Below are positions 1 through 9,106 of a stretch of DNA of 56,054 nucleotides, one piece after another. The notes below the pieces were generated by a model. The model was given only the letters and a program-made list of their open reading frames with translations. It ran no database searches and was not told where the DNA came from. Position 1 is the first letter of the stretch; each line of letters starts with the position of its first letter. The stretch spans positions 1 to 56,054 of the forward strand of contig NZ_JASKMT010000033.1 of NCBI RefSeq assembly GCF_030124175.1, in the 5' to 3' direction. The position numbers and the translations under genes were made by a program. The stretch is from Streptomyces sp. 549 (lineage in GTDB: Bacteria > Actinomycetota > Actinomycetes > Streptomycetales > Streptomycetaceae).

Positions 1-102
1 GCTCTCCTCGGACTCCGCTGACCAGCACGGACCCATGAACAGTCAGACTTTGAAACCGCCCTGCCTACGGACCCCGCTCCTACTGAGCCGGACCAAGGGC
101 AA

Positions 103-516
103 TCACACCGCAACGAGCCGGACCCGCTCGCCGCACAGCTTGGCCATGTCGTCAATATCGGAAGTCAGCATGACCACAGGGCGGTGCTGTCGCAGCGCGG
201 CCTCGGCGACCGCCGCATCGATCGCGTACTTGTGCCCATGCAAACCGGCGTTCATCAGCAACTTCGAGGCCGCCCTCGCCTCCTCGTCACCGACCGAGAC
301 GACCCGCAGCCCGGAAAGCACCCAGTTCAGCCGGGACTTATTCGTACGGGCGTGGACGGCTTCGATAATGGTGAGCGCACTGATCACGACCTCCATGCCC
401 CGCGAGCGCGCCTCAGCGATCAGGGCCACCACCTGCTCGTCGTCGGCGAGCAGCTTTGAGAATCCCTCGCTGTCGAGGACCAGCGTCCCCTCGTGACTCA
501 GCCTGCGGCGGGCCAC
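103..516 (-). CDS. PIN-domain toxin-like ribonuclease (VapC-type)
   Basis: 137 residues. The fold reads as a PIN domain: an early acidic residue in the LVLDSEG segment, a central E in the TIIEAVHA segment, and late acidic residues in YAIDAAVAEAA and MLTSDIDD, the layout of the PIN metal-binding site. Such proteins are usually Mg-dependent RNases of type II toxin-antitoxin pairs. The start is GTG (GTG GCC CGC), lying 19 bp inside the end of the upstream antitoxin-like gene, so the two are translationally coupled. The first PIN acidic residue is about 15 residues in, so the start is plausible. The target RNA cannot be told from sequence. Confidence 0.8.
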   Translation of the reverse strand: MARRRLSHEGTLVLDSEGFSKLLADDEQVVALIAEARSRGMEVVISALTIIEAVHARTNKSRLNWVLSGLRVVSVGDEEARAASKLLMNAGLHGHKYAIDAAVAEAALRQHRPVVMLTSDIDDMAKLCGERVRLVAV

Positions 517-782
517 TCGGCCTCCTCGGCGAACACCTCATCGAAGACCTGGCGCGCCCGCTGCCGGGCCGGCTCGGAGACCGGCCCCTTGCGGCTCTCG
601 TAGTCCGCCAGGTACTCGTCCAGGACCTGGCCGCGCAGCTCACGCTCGACCGCCTCGGCGATGAACGCGGAGAACTCCCGCTTGCCCACCCGCGCCCGGA
701 TCGCCTCCGCGGTCCCCTCCGGCAGCGACAGGCTCACCCGCGTCGCCGGGCCTTCCCCAATGCTGTACGTCGACTCAGCCAT
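498..782 (-). CDS. Antitoxin-like protein (ribbon-helix-helix type)
   Basis: 94 residues from ATG at 782; an in-frame upstream extension to 863 looks non-coding. The N-terminus (TRVSLSLPEGTAEAIRARV) resembles a beta strand plus helix of ribbon-helix-helix DNA-binding antitoxins. The C-terminal half is acidic and helical (FDEVFAEEAEW), as expected for a toxin-binding tail. It overlaps the PIN gene by 19 bp, upstream in the same operon, the usual antitoxin-first order. Family assignment is inferred from architecture; no exact family was recognised. Probably autoregulatory. Confidence 0.7.
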   Translation of the reverse strand: MAESTYSIGEGPATRVSLSLPEGTAEAIRARVGKREFSAFIAEAVERELRGQVLDEYLADYESRKGPVSEPARQRARQVFDEVFAEEAEWPAAG

Positions 783-863
783 GCCCCCGATTGTGTCAAA
801 CGAGTAGGAAAAGTGCCACGTCCGTACTACCTTCACAGCTCGGTCAACGCCCTGCTCGCACAA

Positions 864-985
864 ATCCCAGCACGGGCGCCCTCATCCCATCCCAGCACCA
901 TCCCAGCACCATCCCAGCACGGTACGGATGACCAGGGATGACGACAGGTGACGAGAGGTCAGCTATCCCAGCACCATCCCAGCAC
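864..985. repeat. Six copies of a 10-mer, partly in 11-bp phase
   Basis: The 10-mer ATCCCAGCAC occurs at 864, 889, 900, 911, 965 and 976. Copies at 889/900/911 and at 965/976 are exactly 11 bp apart, about one helical turn. The patch lies in the 292-bp space between the antitoxin start and the end of ychF, which holds no convincing gene. Function unknown. Confidence 0.8.
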
Positions 986-988
986 GGG

Positions 989-1024
989 AAAAAACCAAGG
1001 GCCCGACCACGAAGAGTCGGACCC
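989..1024 (-). terminator. Intrinsic terminator downstream of ychF
   Basis: Inverted repeat 999-1007 / 1016-1024 (9 bp, one G-T pair) with an 8-nt loop. On the minus strand it is followed by a six-T run (989-994), the classical arrangement. It lies 50 bp past the ychF stop. Confidence 0.75.
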
Positions 1025-1074
1025 TCTCTGACCTGCATGTTTGCCAGATCAGCGAAGTGGTGATAAGTCACCCG

Positions 1075-2163
<1,089 letters not shown>

Positions 2164-2442
2164 GTGGCGACTTCCCGTTGCGAGAGGATCCGGTGGGCGG
2201 GCGGGCCCGAGGCGGGCCGGTCGTCCAGTCTACGGGCGGGGCGCGGCGCCGGGTGACGGCCGGTGCGAGGGCTCGGTCTCACTCACGGGCGACGGCGGAC
2301 CGGGCGGCGAGCGGCGGGACGGAGGCGGGCGCCGCGTATCGGTGGACACGATCCGGTCGGGCGGCGTCGAACAGGGGGCGAACACCGGCCACGGGCGTGT
2401 CCGTACCGTCCTGACCAGCGCCCGGCGTCCTAACGTGGTGCG

Positions 2443-3054
2443 GTGGAGCAACACAGCGCCCCCCTCAGCCAGCCCAGCAGGCGGCGGGACGTCCCGCCGC
2501 AGGCGACCCCCAAGGCGCCCGGACCGCGATCGGAGCGCGCGTCCCGGCAGGGGCCGCCGCCGGGTGTGCGCAGACCCGCGGCGGCGCGGCGGCCGGCGGG
2601 GTCGCCGCGCACGCCGGAGGGCGGGCCGCTGGCGCGGCTGTCGCAGATGCGGCTGACCGCGCTCGGCAGCGGGCTGCTGACCGTCACGGTGATGCTGGCC
2701 GTCGGCGGGCTGTGCGCGCTGCTGCTCGACGGCTCGGCGACGGCCTACGGGGTGGGCTTCGTACTGGCGGGCCTCGCGTCCGCGCTGTGGGTGCGGCCGG
2801 CCGACGTGTTCACCGCTCCCGTCGCGGCGCCGATCGCCTACGCCTGCGGGCTCGCGCTGATCAGCGGAGGCGGCGGCGAGGGCTTCGGCGGCCGGGTGAT
2901 GGCGCTGGTCACGGCGCTGGCGGTGAACGCCGGATGGGTGTGGGGCGGCACGCTGCTGACCGGCCTGGCGGCGCTGGTGCGCCGGGTGACGCTGACCGCC
3001 GCCCGGCGGCGGGCCCGGCGGGCGGGCGGCCCGAAGGGCGACGGCAGCCGCTGA
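2443..3054 (+). CDS. DUF6542 family membrane protein
   Basis: 203 residues from a GTG start. Residues 1-65 are a proline/arginine-rich, probably disordered cytoplasmic tail. They are followed by about four hydrophobic segments (TALGSGLLTVTVMLAVGG, TAYGVGFVLAGLASALW, VAAPIAYACGLALISGG, VMALVTALAVNAGW) and a basic C-terminus. This matches the DUF6542 proteins that sit between ychF and ispH in streptomycetes (recalled synteny). No function is known. It is convergent with ispH. The start could lie later in the disordered tail. Confidence 0.8.
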   Translation: MEQHSAPLSQPSRRRDVPPQATPKAPGPRSERASRQGPPPGVRRPAAARRPAGSPRTPEGGPLARLSQMRLTALGSGLLTVTVMLAVGGLCALLLDGSATAYGVGFVLAGLASALWVRPADVFTAPVAAPIAYACGLALISGGGGEGFGGRVMALVTALAVNAGWVWGGTLLTGLAALVRRVTLTAARRRARRAGGPKGDGSR

Positions 3055-3126
3055 AGCGTGGCCGGGCCCCGGCCACGCGGGTGCCCGCGCAGGACCAGGG
3101 GCCCGGCGCCGCACGGCGCACAGCGC

Positions 3127-3162
3127 CCCCTGCCCCTGCCCCTGCCCCTGCCCCTGCCCCTG
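3127..3162. repeat. (CCCCTG)6 simple repeat
   Basis: Six perfect tandem copies of CCCCTG, ending 14 bp before the ispH stop codon on the opposite strand, in the convergent DUF6542-ispH spacer. No stem-loop terminator is evident beside it. Confidence 0.9.
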
Positions 3163-3176
3163 CCTCCGGCTGGTGG

Positions 3177-4157
3177 TTACTCCTTGACCTTGCCCGCCGC
3201 CTCGGTGCGCAGGTCGCGGCGCAGTTCCTTGGGCAGCGAGAAGGTGATGTGCTCGTCGACGGGCTTGACGATGTCCACGTCGGACCAGCCGCGCTCGGCC
3301 AGCCACTCCAGCACGCCCTCGACGAGGATGTCCGGCACCGAGGCGCCGGAGGACACGCCTACGGTGCTGACGCCGTCCAGCCACTTCTCGTCGATCTCGC
3401 CGGCGTTGTCCACGAGGTGGCCGTCCTTGGCGCCGTGCGCCAGGGCTGTCTCGACGAGCCGGACGGAGTTGGAGGAGTTCTTCGAGCCGACGACGATGAC
3501 GAGGTCGGACTCGGCCGCGACCTGCTTGATGGCGGTCTGCCGGTTCTGCGTGGCGTAGCAGATGTCGTCGCTGGGCGGCGAGATGAGGTTCGGGAACTTG
3601 GTCTTGAGCGCGTCGACCGTCTCCATCGTCTCGTCGACGGAAAGCGTGGTCTGGGACAGCCAGACGACCTTGGACGGGTCCTTGACCTCGACCTTGTCGA
3701 CGTCCTCGGGGCCGTCGACGAGGGTGATGTGGTCCGGCGCCTCACCCGAGGTGCCGATGACCTCCTCGTGCCCCTCGTGGCCGATCAGCAGGATGTCGTA
3801 GTCGTCCTGGGCGAAGCGCACGGCTTCCTTGTGGACCTTGGTGACGAGCGGGCAGGTCGCGTCGATGGTGGCGAGCTTGCCGCGTTCGGCCTCCTCGTGC
3901 ACGACGGGCGCGACGCCGTGGGCGGAGAAGATGACGATCTCACCGGGCGGCACCTCGCCGGTCTCCTCGACGAAGATCGCGCCTTTCTTCTCCAGACTCT
4001 GCACGACGTACTTGTTGTGGACGATCTCGTGCCGGACGTAGACGGGAGCGCCGTACTGCTCCAGCGCCTTCTCCACGGCGATCACGGCTCGGTCGACGCC
4101 CGCGCAGTAACCACGGGGGGCGGCGAGCAGGACGCGGCGGGCGGTCGTAGCAGTCAT
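3177..4157 (-). CDS. ispH: 4-hydroxy-3-methylbut-2-enyl diphosphate reductase
   Basis: 326 residues from ATG (MTATTARRVLLAAPRGYC). An in-frame 38-residue upstream extension to 4271 is not credible. Last step of the MEP pathway: reduces HMBPP to IPP and DMAPP with a [4Fe-4S] cluster. The three cluster cysteines are visible: C18 in RGYCAGV, C102 in DATCPLVTKVH and C200 in DDICYATQNR. The conserved ETGEVP, SAHGV and IGHEGHEEVIGT segments are also present. Cytosolic. It supplies isoprenoid precursors that the cis-prenyl transferase at 37.8 kb also draws on. Confidence 0.97.
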   Translation of the reverse strand: MTATTARRVLLAAPRGYCAGVDRAVIAVEKALEQYGAPVYVRHEIVHNKYVVQSLEKKGAIFVEETGEVPPGEIVIFSAHGVAPVVHEEAERGKLATIDATCPLVTKVHKEAVRFAQDDYDILLIGHEGHEEVIGTSGEAPDHITLVDGPEDVDKVEVKDPSKVVWLSQTTLSVDETMETVDALKTKFPNLISPPSDDICYATQNRQTAIKQVAAESDLVIVVGSKNSSNSVRLVETALAHGAKDGHLVDNAGEIDEKWLDGVSTVGVSSGASVPDILVEGVLEWLAERGWSDVDIVKPVDEHITFSLPKELRRDLRTEAAGKVKE

Positions 4158-4348
4158 ACGTCCATCGTACGGGCGCGTTCCGGCGGGCCCGCAGGGCGCA
4201 TGGGGTGCGGCGGTCCGGGCGGCAGCCCGCGCGTGCCGGGACGCCCCGCACGCGTCCGCACGCCCCCGCACGCGCCGGGTGCGGTGCGGTGGCCGGGAGG
4301 CCGCACGGGTGCGGCGGGTTGTCGGCGCGGGCCGATAGCCTCGTCTGC

Positions 4349-5575
4349 ATGGCTCTGAACACGTCGCCCGAGGCGCCGATCCCCGTCGGTGAGGTCTCCC
4401 GGCTGATCGGCGGCTGGATCGACCGGCTCGGCGCGGTCTGGGTCGAGGGGCAGATCACGCAGCTCAGCCGGCGCCCGGGGGCGGGGGTGGTGTTCATGAC
4501 GCTGCGCGACCCGTCCCAGGAGGTCTCGCTGAGTGTCACCTGCTACCGCCAGGTCTTCGACCAGGTCGCCGACCTGGTCGGCGAGGGCGCCCGGGTGGTG
4601 GTGCTGGGCCGCCCCGAGTGGTACGCGCCGCGTGGGCAGCTGTCGCTGCGGGCCGCCGAGATACGGCCCGTGGGCGTCGGGGAGTTGCTGGTGCGGCTGG
4701 AGCAGCTGCGCAAGGCGCTGACCGCCGAGGGCCTGTTCGACGCCTCCCGCAAGCGCCCGCTGCCGTTCCTGCCGCGCCAGGTGGGGCTGGTCACCGGCCG
4801 GGCGTCGGCCGCCGAGCGGGACGTGCTGGAGACGGCCAGGCAGCGCTGGCCCGCGGTGCGCTTCGCCGTCCGGTACGCCGCCGTGCAGGGGGTGCACGCG
4901 GTGCCGCAGGTGATCGAGGCGGTGCGGGCGCTGGACGCCGATCCGGACGTCGAGGTGATCGTGGTGGCGCGCGGCGGCGGCAGCGTGGAGGACCTGCTGC
5001 CGTTCTCCGACGAGCGGCTGCTGCGCGCGGTCGCCGACTGCCGCACGCCGGTGGTGTCGGCGATCGGCCACGAGCCTGACACGCCCCTGCTGGACCTGGT
5101 CGCCGACCTGCGGTCACGCACGCCGACGCACGCGGCGAAGGACGTGGTGCCGGACGTGGGCGAGGAGCACGCCCGCATCCAGCAGCTCAGGGACCGGGCC
5201 AGGCGGTGCGTGACGAGCTTCGTCGACCAGCAGGAACGCGGCCTGGCCGACTGGATGAGCCGCCCGTCGATGGCCTATCCGCACCGGTTGCTGGAGCAGC
5301 GCTCGGACCAGGTGGACGAGCTGGTGGTGCGCGGCCGTCGCACGCTGGGGCACCTGCTGGACCGGGCGGACGCGGAGCTGGCGCACACCCGCGCCCGGGT
5401 GGTCGCGCTCTCCCCCGCGGCGACGCTGCGCCGCGGCTACGCGGTACTGCAGCGCGCGGACGGCACGGCGGTGCGTGAGCCGGGCGAGGTGGCGGACGGC
5501 GAGGCGCTGCGGGCCCGGGTGGCCGAGGGCGAGTTCCAGGTCACGGTGACTTCCGAACCTAAGGTGGATTCATGA
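4349..5575 (+). CDS. xseA: Exodeoxyribonuclease VII large subunit
   Basis: 408 residues from the ATG opening MALNTSPEAPIPVGEVSRL. The N-terminal OB-fold (about 15-115) contains VWVEGQITQLSRRPGAGVVFMTLRD with the family SCY motif nearby. The central catalytic domain has VGLVTGRASAAERDVL and VIVVARGGGSVEDLLPFSDE, then SAIGHEPDTPLLDLVADLRS. The coiled-coil C-terminal region ends in the RGYAVLQ segment. It digests single-stranded DNA from either end as a complex with XseB, whose gene overlaps the stop by 4 bp (ATGA). Confidence 0.97.
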   Translation: MALNTSPEAPIPVGEVSRLIGGWIDRLGAVWVEGQITQLSRRPGAGVVFMTLRDPSQEVSLSVTCYRQVFDQVADLVGEGARVVVLGRPEWYAPRGQLSLRAAEIRPVGVGELLVRLEQLRKALTAEGLFDASRKRPLPFLPRQVGLVTGRASAAERDVLETARQRWPAVRFAVRYAAVQGVHAVPQVIEAVRALDADPDVEVIVVARGGGSVEDLLPFSDERLLRAVADCRTPVVSAIGHEPDTPLLDLVADLRSRTPTHAAKDVVPDVGEEHARIQQLRDRARRCVTSFVDQQERGLADWMSRPSMAYPHRLLEQRSDQVDELVVRGRRTLGHLLDRADAELAHTRARVVALSPAATLRRGYAVLQRADGTAVREPGEVADGEALRARVAEGEFQVTVTSEPKVDS

Positions 5576-5853
5576 CACGGACGGAGACCGGCTCCGCGCT
5601 CGGTTACGAGCAGGCGCGGGACGAGCTGATCGAGGTGGTGCGCCGCCTGGAGGCGGGCGGCGCCACCCTGGAGGAGTCGCTGGCGCTGTGGGAGCGCGGC
5701 GAGGAGCTGGCGGGAGTGTGCCGCGACTGGCTGGCCGGCGCCCGTGCCCGGCTGGACGCGGCTTTGGCCGGGGACGAGAACGGGGACGAGAACGGGGACG
5801 GGGACGGGGACGGCCCGGGAGTCGGGGACGCAGGTGGCGCTGAGGACGCCTGA
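5572..5853 (+). CDS. xseB: Exodeoxyribonuclease VII small subunit
   Basis: 93 residues; start overlaps the xseA stop (ATGA), giving coupled translation at the needed ratio. Residues 10-65 are the XseB helical hairpin (YEQARDELIEVVRRLE, LEESLALWERGEELA). The C-terminal 25 residues are a Gly/Asp/Glu/Asn tail produced by a short repeated unit (GDENGDENGDGDGDG) that is not part of the family fold and probably expanded by slippage. Confidence 0.95.
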   Translation: MTRTETGSALGYEQARDELIEVVRRLEAGGATLEESLALWERGEELAGVCRDWLAGARARLDAALAGDENGDENGDGDGDGPGVGDAGGAEDA

Positions 5854-5931
5854 GGCGGGGGCGGGCGCCGAGGGGCAGCAGGACCGCGGCCTCGGGCGGG
5901 CGCGCTGTCCTGCGCGTCACAGTCGCTTTAG

Positions 5932-5959
5932 TTGAAACTTCACCGATCTCGGTTAGAGT
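5932..5959 (+). promoter_or_regulatory. Probable vegetative promoter of the reductase gene
   Basis: TTGAAA (5932-5937) and TAGAGT (5954-5959) separated by 16 bp fit the streptomycete housekeeping consensus TTGAC(A)/TAGNNT. They lie about 40 bp before the ATG at 5999. Confidence 0.55.
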
Positions 5960-5998
5960 GGGTAGTGCAAATTCGAACTACTCCCCCGAGGTTGCCCC

Positions 5999-6592
5999 AT
6001 GACGTTCGCTCTCGACTCCGCCGCCCAGGACCTGCTCTTCCGCGAGGCCCACACCGCCAACACCTTCTCCGACGAGCCGGTGACCGAGGAGCAGATCCGG
6101 GCCGTCTACGACCTGATCAAGCTCGCCCCCACCGCCTTCAACCAGTCGCCGCTGCGGGTGACGCTGGTCCGTTCCGAGGAGGCCCGCGAGCGCCTGGTGC
6201 GGCACATGGCCGAGGGCAACCAGGCGAAGACGCGCACCGCGCCGATCACCGCGATCCTCTCCGCCGACCTGCACTTCCACGAGCGCCTGCCCGAGCTGTT
6301 CCCGGTGATGCCCGGCCTCAAGGACGCCGTGTTCTCGGAGGAGCCTGCCCGCGAGCAGTCGGCCTCGTTCAACGCCGCCCTGCAGGCCGGCTACTTCATC
6401 CTCGGCATCCGCGCCGCCGGCCTGGCCGCCGGCCCGATGACCGGCTTCGACTTCGACGGCGTGAACAAGGAGTTCTTCGGCGACGGCCGCCAGAAGACCC
6501 TGGTCGTCATCAACATCGGCCACCCCGGCCCGGACGCCTACTACCCGCGCTCCCCGCGGCTGCCCCACACCGAGGCGGTCACGACGGTCTGA
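5999..6592 (+). CDS. Nitroreductase-family malonic semialdehyde reductase (RutE/HadB-like)
   Basis: 197 residues, ATG with a GAGG ribosome site. Whole-length nitroreductase fold with an FMN-binding pattern. LAPTAFNQSPLRVTLV, the NQAKTRTAP segment and the C-terminal VVINIGHPGPDAYYPRSPRL are those of the malonic semialdehyde reductase subgroup (RutE/HadB). The expected reaction is NAD(P)H-dependent reduction of 3-oxopropanoate to 3-hydroxypropanoate. No other pyrimidine-degradation gene is present, so a broader quinone/nitro-reductase or detoxifying role is possible. Confidence 0.85.
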   Translation: MTFALDSAAQDLLFREAHTANTFSDEPVTEEQIRAVYDLIKLAPTAFNQSPLRVTLVRSEEARERLVRHMAEGNQAKTRTAPITAILSADLHFHERLPELFPVMPGLKDAVFSEEPAREQSASFNAALQAGYFILGIRAAGLAAGPMTGFDFDGVNKEFFGDGRQKTLVVINIGHPGPDAYYPRSPRLPHTEAVTTV

Positions 6593-6611
6593 GCCGGACC
6601 CCGCAGGGACA

Positions 6612-6656
6612 GGAGAAGGAGGCGTTCCCCGCCGCGCGGGGAACGCCTCCTTCTCC
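6612..6656. terminator. 20-bp perfect stem-loop, bidirectional terminator
   Basis: Arms 6612-6631 and 6637-6656 are a perfect 20-bp inverted repeat around a 5-nt loop, placed between the convergent reductase and DUF4245 genes. No U-run on either side, as is common in Streptomyces. Confidence 0.85.
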
Positions 6657-6699
6657 GTACGCGCCGGGCTCCCCCGCGCAGCTCCTCCGCCGGGGCGGA

Positions 6700-7386
6700 T
6701 CAGCCCTCGGGGGTGTCGCCGGCGGCTTCCTGCCGGGCGGGCCGGTCCGAGGACTGGCCGTCGTCCGGGGTGTTGCCGGGCCGCTCGGTGCGCAGCGCGG
6801 ACGCCAGCTCGACCAGCCGCCCGCGTGGGGCCGTGCCCGTCACCACGGTGGTCACGCCGTCCTGCTCCAGCACCAGCGCGTCGTACTTGACGCCCTCGTG
6901 GTAGACCCACTCCTCGCCGTTCACCTGCTCGGTCTGCTCGGTGGCCTCGGCCCGGTGGGTGACCTTCGCGACGAACCTGCGCGGATCGGCGTCGCTCTGC
7001 TCGACGGCCGCGTACTCGTTGTCGGGGTCCATGAACCCCAGGTGCCAGACCGCGCCGTGGTCGCTCTGCGCCTTGTAGAAGACGGACGTGGCCCGCCAGC
7101 TCGCGGGCAGGCCCTCGGGGGCGGCCAGGCCGTAGGGCGCGGCGCGTTCCGCGGTGACCAGTTCCGTGCGGTAGCTCACCTCGCGGACCGGGTCCTGCTG
7201 GTCGTCGTTCGGGAGGAAGAGATAGAGGAACCAGGCACCCAGCCCGATGACCGCCATCGACAGCACCATGTCCCGCACCGTCTTCAATCCACGCTTCGTC
7301 GCCACACCTCCATCGTCCACCATCGCCGGAGGGCGGCCCGAACCGGCCCCCGCGCGGCCCGTTCCGGCCCTGCGCCGGGCGCTCAT
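6700..7386 (-). CDS. DUF4245 family membrane-anchored protein
   Basis: 228 residues if the furthest upstream start is used. One transmembrane segment (MVLSMAVIGLGAWFLYLFL, about residues 41-59), then an extracytoplasmic domain with the DUF4245 pattern (VREVSYRTELVTAER, LPASWRATSVFY, WHLGFMDPDNEYAAVEQSD) and a polar, low-complexity C-terminus. The function of the family is unknown. It is divergent from glpX, a neighbour I recall for DUF4245 in streptomycetes. The first 21-27 residues are Arg/Gly/Ala-rich and no start has a good ribosome site; true initiation may be at 7323 (ATG) or 7305 (GTG). Confidence 0.82.
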   Translation of the reverse strand: MSARRRAGTGRAGAGSGRPPAMVDDGGVATKRGLKTVRDMVLSMAVIGLGAWFLYLFLPNDDQQDPVREVSYRTELVTAERAAPYGLAAPEGLPASWRATSVFYKAQSDHGAVWHLGFMDPDNEYAAVEQSDADPRRFVAKVTHRAEATEQTEQVNGEEWVYHEGVKYDALVLEQDGVTTVVTGTAPRGRLVELASALRTERPGNTPDDGQSSDRPARQEAAGDTPEG

Positions 7387-7499
7387 GCGTGGACCCCGCT
7401 GCTCAGACTGGCGCGGTGCGGATATGGTCGTACGTACCCTCTCTCCTCTTGCACTGCCCGGCCGCGACTCCCGGCGACCGTGCAGAAAGGTGCGTTTAG

Positions 7500-8534
7500 A
7501 TGTCCGAGAACCACCATCTCCCGTCGCAGCTCGAAGTGAGCCCGGAGGCTCCCGACCGCAACCTGGCGCTGGAACTGGTCCGGGTCACCGAGGCCGGCGC
7601 GATGGCGTCGGGCCGCTGGGTCGGCCGCGGCGACAAGATCGGCGCCGACGGCGCGGCGGTCAAGGCCATGCGCACGCTGGTGTCGACCGTCTCCATGAAC
7701 GGCGTGGTGGTCATCGGTGAGGGCGAGAAGGACGAAGCCCCGATGCTCTACAACGGCGAGCGGGTGGGCGACGGGACCGGCGCGGAGTGCGACGTGGCCG
7801 TGGACCCGGTGGAGGGCACGACGCTGACGGCCAAGGGCATGGCCAACGCGGTGTCGGTGCTCGCGGTGGCGGAGCGCGGCGCGATGTTCGACCCGTCGGC
7901 CGTCTTCTACATGGACAAGCTGGTGACGGGCCCCGAGGCCGCCGAGTACGTCGACATCAACGCCCCGGCGTCGGTCAACGTGCGGCGGGTGGCGAAGGCC
8001 AAGGGCTGCGCTCCCGAGGACGTCACCGTCGTCGTGCTGGACCGGCCGCGGCACGAGGCCATCGTGCAGGGCATCCGGGAGACCGGCGCGCGGATCAAGT
8101 TCATCGCCGACGGCGACGTGGCCGGCGCGATCATGGCCGTGCGCGAGGGCGTCGGCGTGGACCTGCTGCTGGGCGTGGGCGGCACGCCGGAGGGCATCAT
8201 CACCGCCTGTGCGATCAAGTGCCTGGGCGGCACGATCCAGGGCAAGCTGTGGCCGAAGGACGACGAGGAGCGGCAGCGCGCCCTCGACGCCGGCCACGAC
8301 CTGGACCGCGTGCTGCACACCGACGACCTGGTCTCCGGCGAGAACGTCTTCTTCGTGGCGACCGGCATCACCGACGGCGAACTGCTGCGCGGTGTGCGCT
8401 ACCAGGCGGAGACGGCGTTCACGCAGTCCCTGGTGATGCGCTCGAAGTCCGGCACGATCCGGCAGATCGACTCCACGCACCGCCTGTCGAAGCTGCGCGC
8501 CTACAGCGCCATCGACTTCGACCGCGCCCGCTGA
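7500..8534 (+). CDS. glpX: Fructose-1,6-bisphosphatase, class II
   Basis: 344 residues, ATG. Hydrolyses fructose-1,6-bisphosphate in gluconeogenesis; cytosolic. Class II signature residues are in place: GRGDKIGADGAAV (D45), IGEGEKDEAPMLYNGE (E74) and the metal-binding VDPVEGTT (D102, E105). GVGGTPEGIITACAIKCLGG follows. The next genes inward are the fumarases, so this stretch covers central carbon metabolism. The divergent promoter region with DUF4245 is 7387-7499; AAAGG upstream of the ATG serves as ribosome site. Confidence 0.97.
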   Translation: MSENHHLPSQLEVSPEAPDRNLALELVRVTEAGAMASGRWVGRGDKIGADGAAVKAMRTLVSTVSMNGVVVIGEGEKDEAPMLYNGERVGDGTGAECDVAVDPVEGTTLTAKGMANAVSVLAVAERGAMFDPSAVFYMDKLVTGPEAAEYVDINAPASVNVRRVAKAKGCAPEDVTVVVLDRPRHEAIVQGIRETGARIKFIADGDVAGAIMAVREGVGVDLLLGVGGTPEGIITACAIKCLGGTIQGKLWPKDDEERQRALDAGHDLDRVLHTDDLVSGENVFFVATGITDGELLRGVRYQAETAFTQSLVMRSKSGTIRQIDSTHRLSKLRAYSAIDFDRAR

Positions 8535-8567
8535 CCCCGCGCCCCCGGCACCACCCCCGCCGCCCCA

Positions 8568-8603
8568 GTGCCGCCCGGCCCCCACGCGGGGGACGGGCGG
8601 CAC
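8568..8603. terminator. Bidirectional terminator between glpX and the wbl gene
   Basis: Arms 8568-8577 and 8594-8603 pair perfectly (10 bp). After one mismatch, 8579-8583 pairs with 8588-8592 around an ACGC loop. Located between two convergent stops. Confidence 0.75.
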
Positions 8604-8617
8604 CGGGGCCGGGCGGG

Positions 8618-8983
8618 TCAGGCGATGCGCTGGACCGAGGAGTGCGACGGCTCGGGCGCGGCGGCGTCCCGGCGCCGCCGGCGGGCCAGCACCACGCGCC
8701 GCTCGGCGGCGGTCAGGCCGCCCCACACGCCGTACGGCTCGGGCTGCACCAGCGCGTGCTCACGGCACTCCACCAGGACGGGACAGCGGGCGCAGACCCG
8801 CTTGGCCGCCTGCTCCCGGGCGAGTCGCGCCGCGGTCGGTTCCTTGGAAGGGGCAAAGAACAGTCCGGCTTCGTCCCGGTGACACACCGCCTCCGAATGC
8901 CATGGCTCCGCTTGTTCCCGCGTACCTGTGCGCTGCGCGGGAATCACGGCGGCCTGCAGGGGCTGATGCGGCGGTTGCAGCAC
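8618..8983 (-). CDS. wblI: WhiB-like iron-sulfur transcriptional regulator
   Basis: 121 residues. Four cysteines C34, C64, C67 and C73 (spacing Cx29Cx2Cx5C) ligate the [4Fe-4S] cluster of WhiB proteins. The family G(V/I)WGG turn is at 85-89, followed by a basic DNA-contact tail (RRVVLARRRRRD). WhiB-like proteins usually act with the principal sigma factor and sense redox or NO. The symbol wblI rests only on its position next to glpX and the fumarase genes, as I recall for S. coelicolor; family membership itself is certain. Its stop faces glpX. Confidence 0.88.
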   Translation of the reverse strand: MLQPPHQPLQAAVIPAQRTGTREQAEPWHSEAVCHRDEAGLFFAPSKEPTAARLAREQAAKRVCARCPVLVECREHALVQPEPYGVWGGLTAAERRVVLARRRRRDAAAPEPSHSSVQRIA

Positions 8984-9106
8984 GGTCTACTCCTGACGAC
9001 GGCGATGGAGTCACCCTTTCCGCCTTGCTGCACACGGAAGTTGGCGCATTTGTCCGTGCGAGAGACGATGCCCGAAGCAATACCCGCTGTGCGCGCGTCT
9101 ATGCGC

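Noticed and set aside
1..102. Partial gene at the left edge
   Set aside because: Short in-frame stretches exist but lack codon bias or motifs; I see nothing supportable in the first 102 bases.
864..985. CRISPR-like array
   Set aside because: Repeats are only 10 bp with 1-44 bp gaps and no spacers of uniform length; no cas genes.
844..1071. Small minus-strand frame after the toxin-antitoxin pair
   Set aside because: Runs through the repeat patch and the ychF terminator; no ribosome site, no family.
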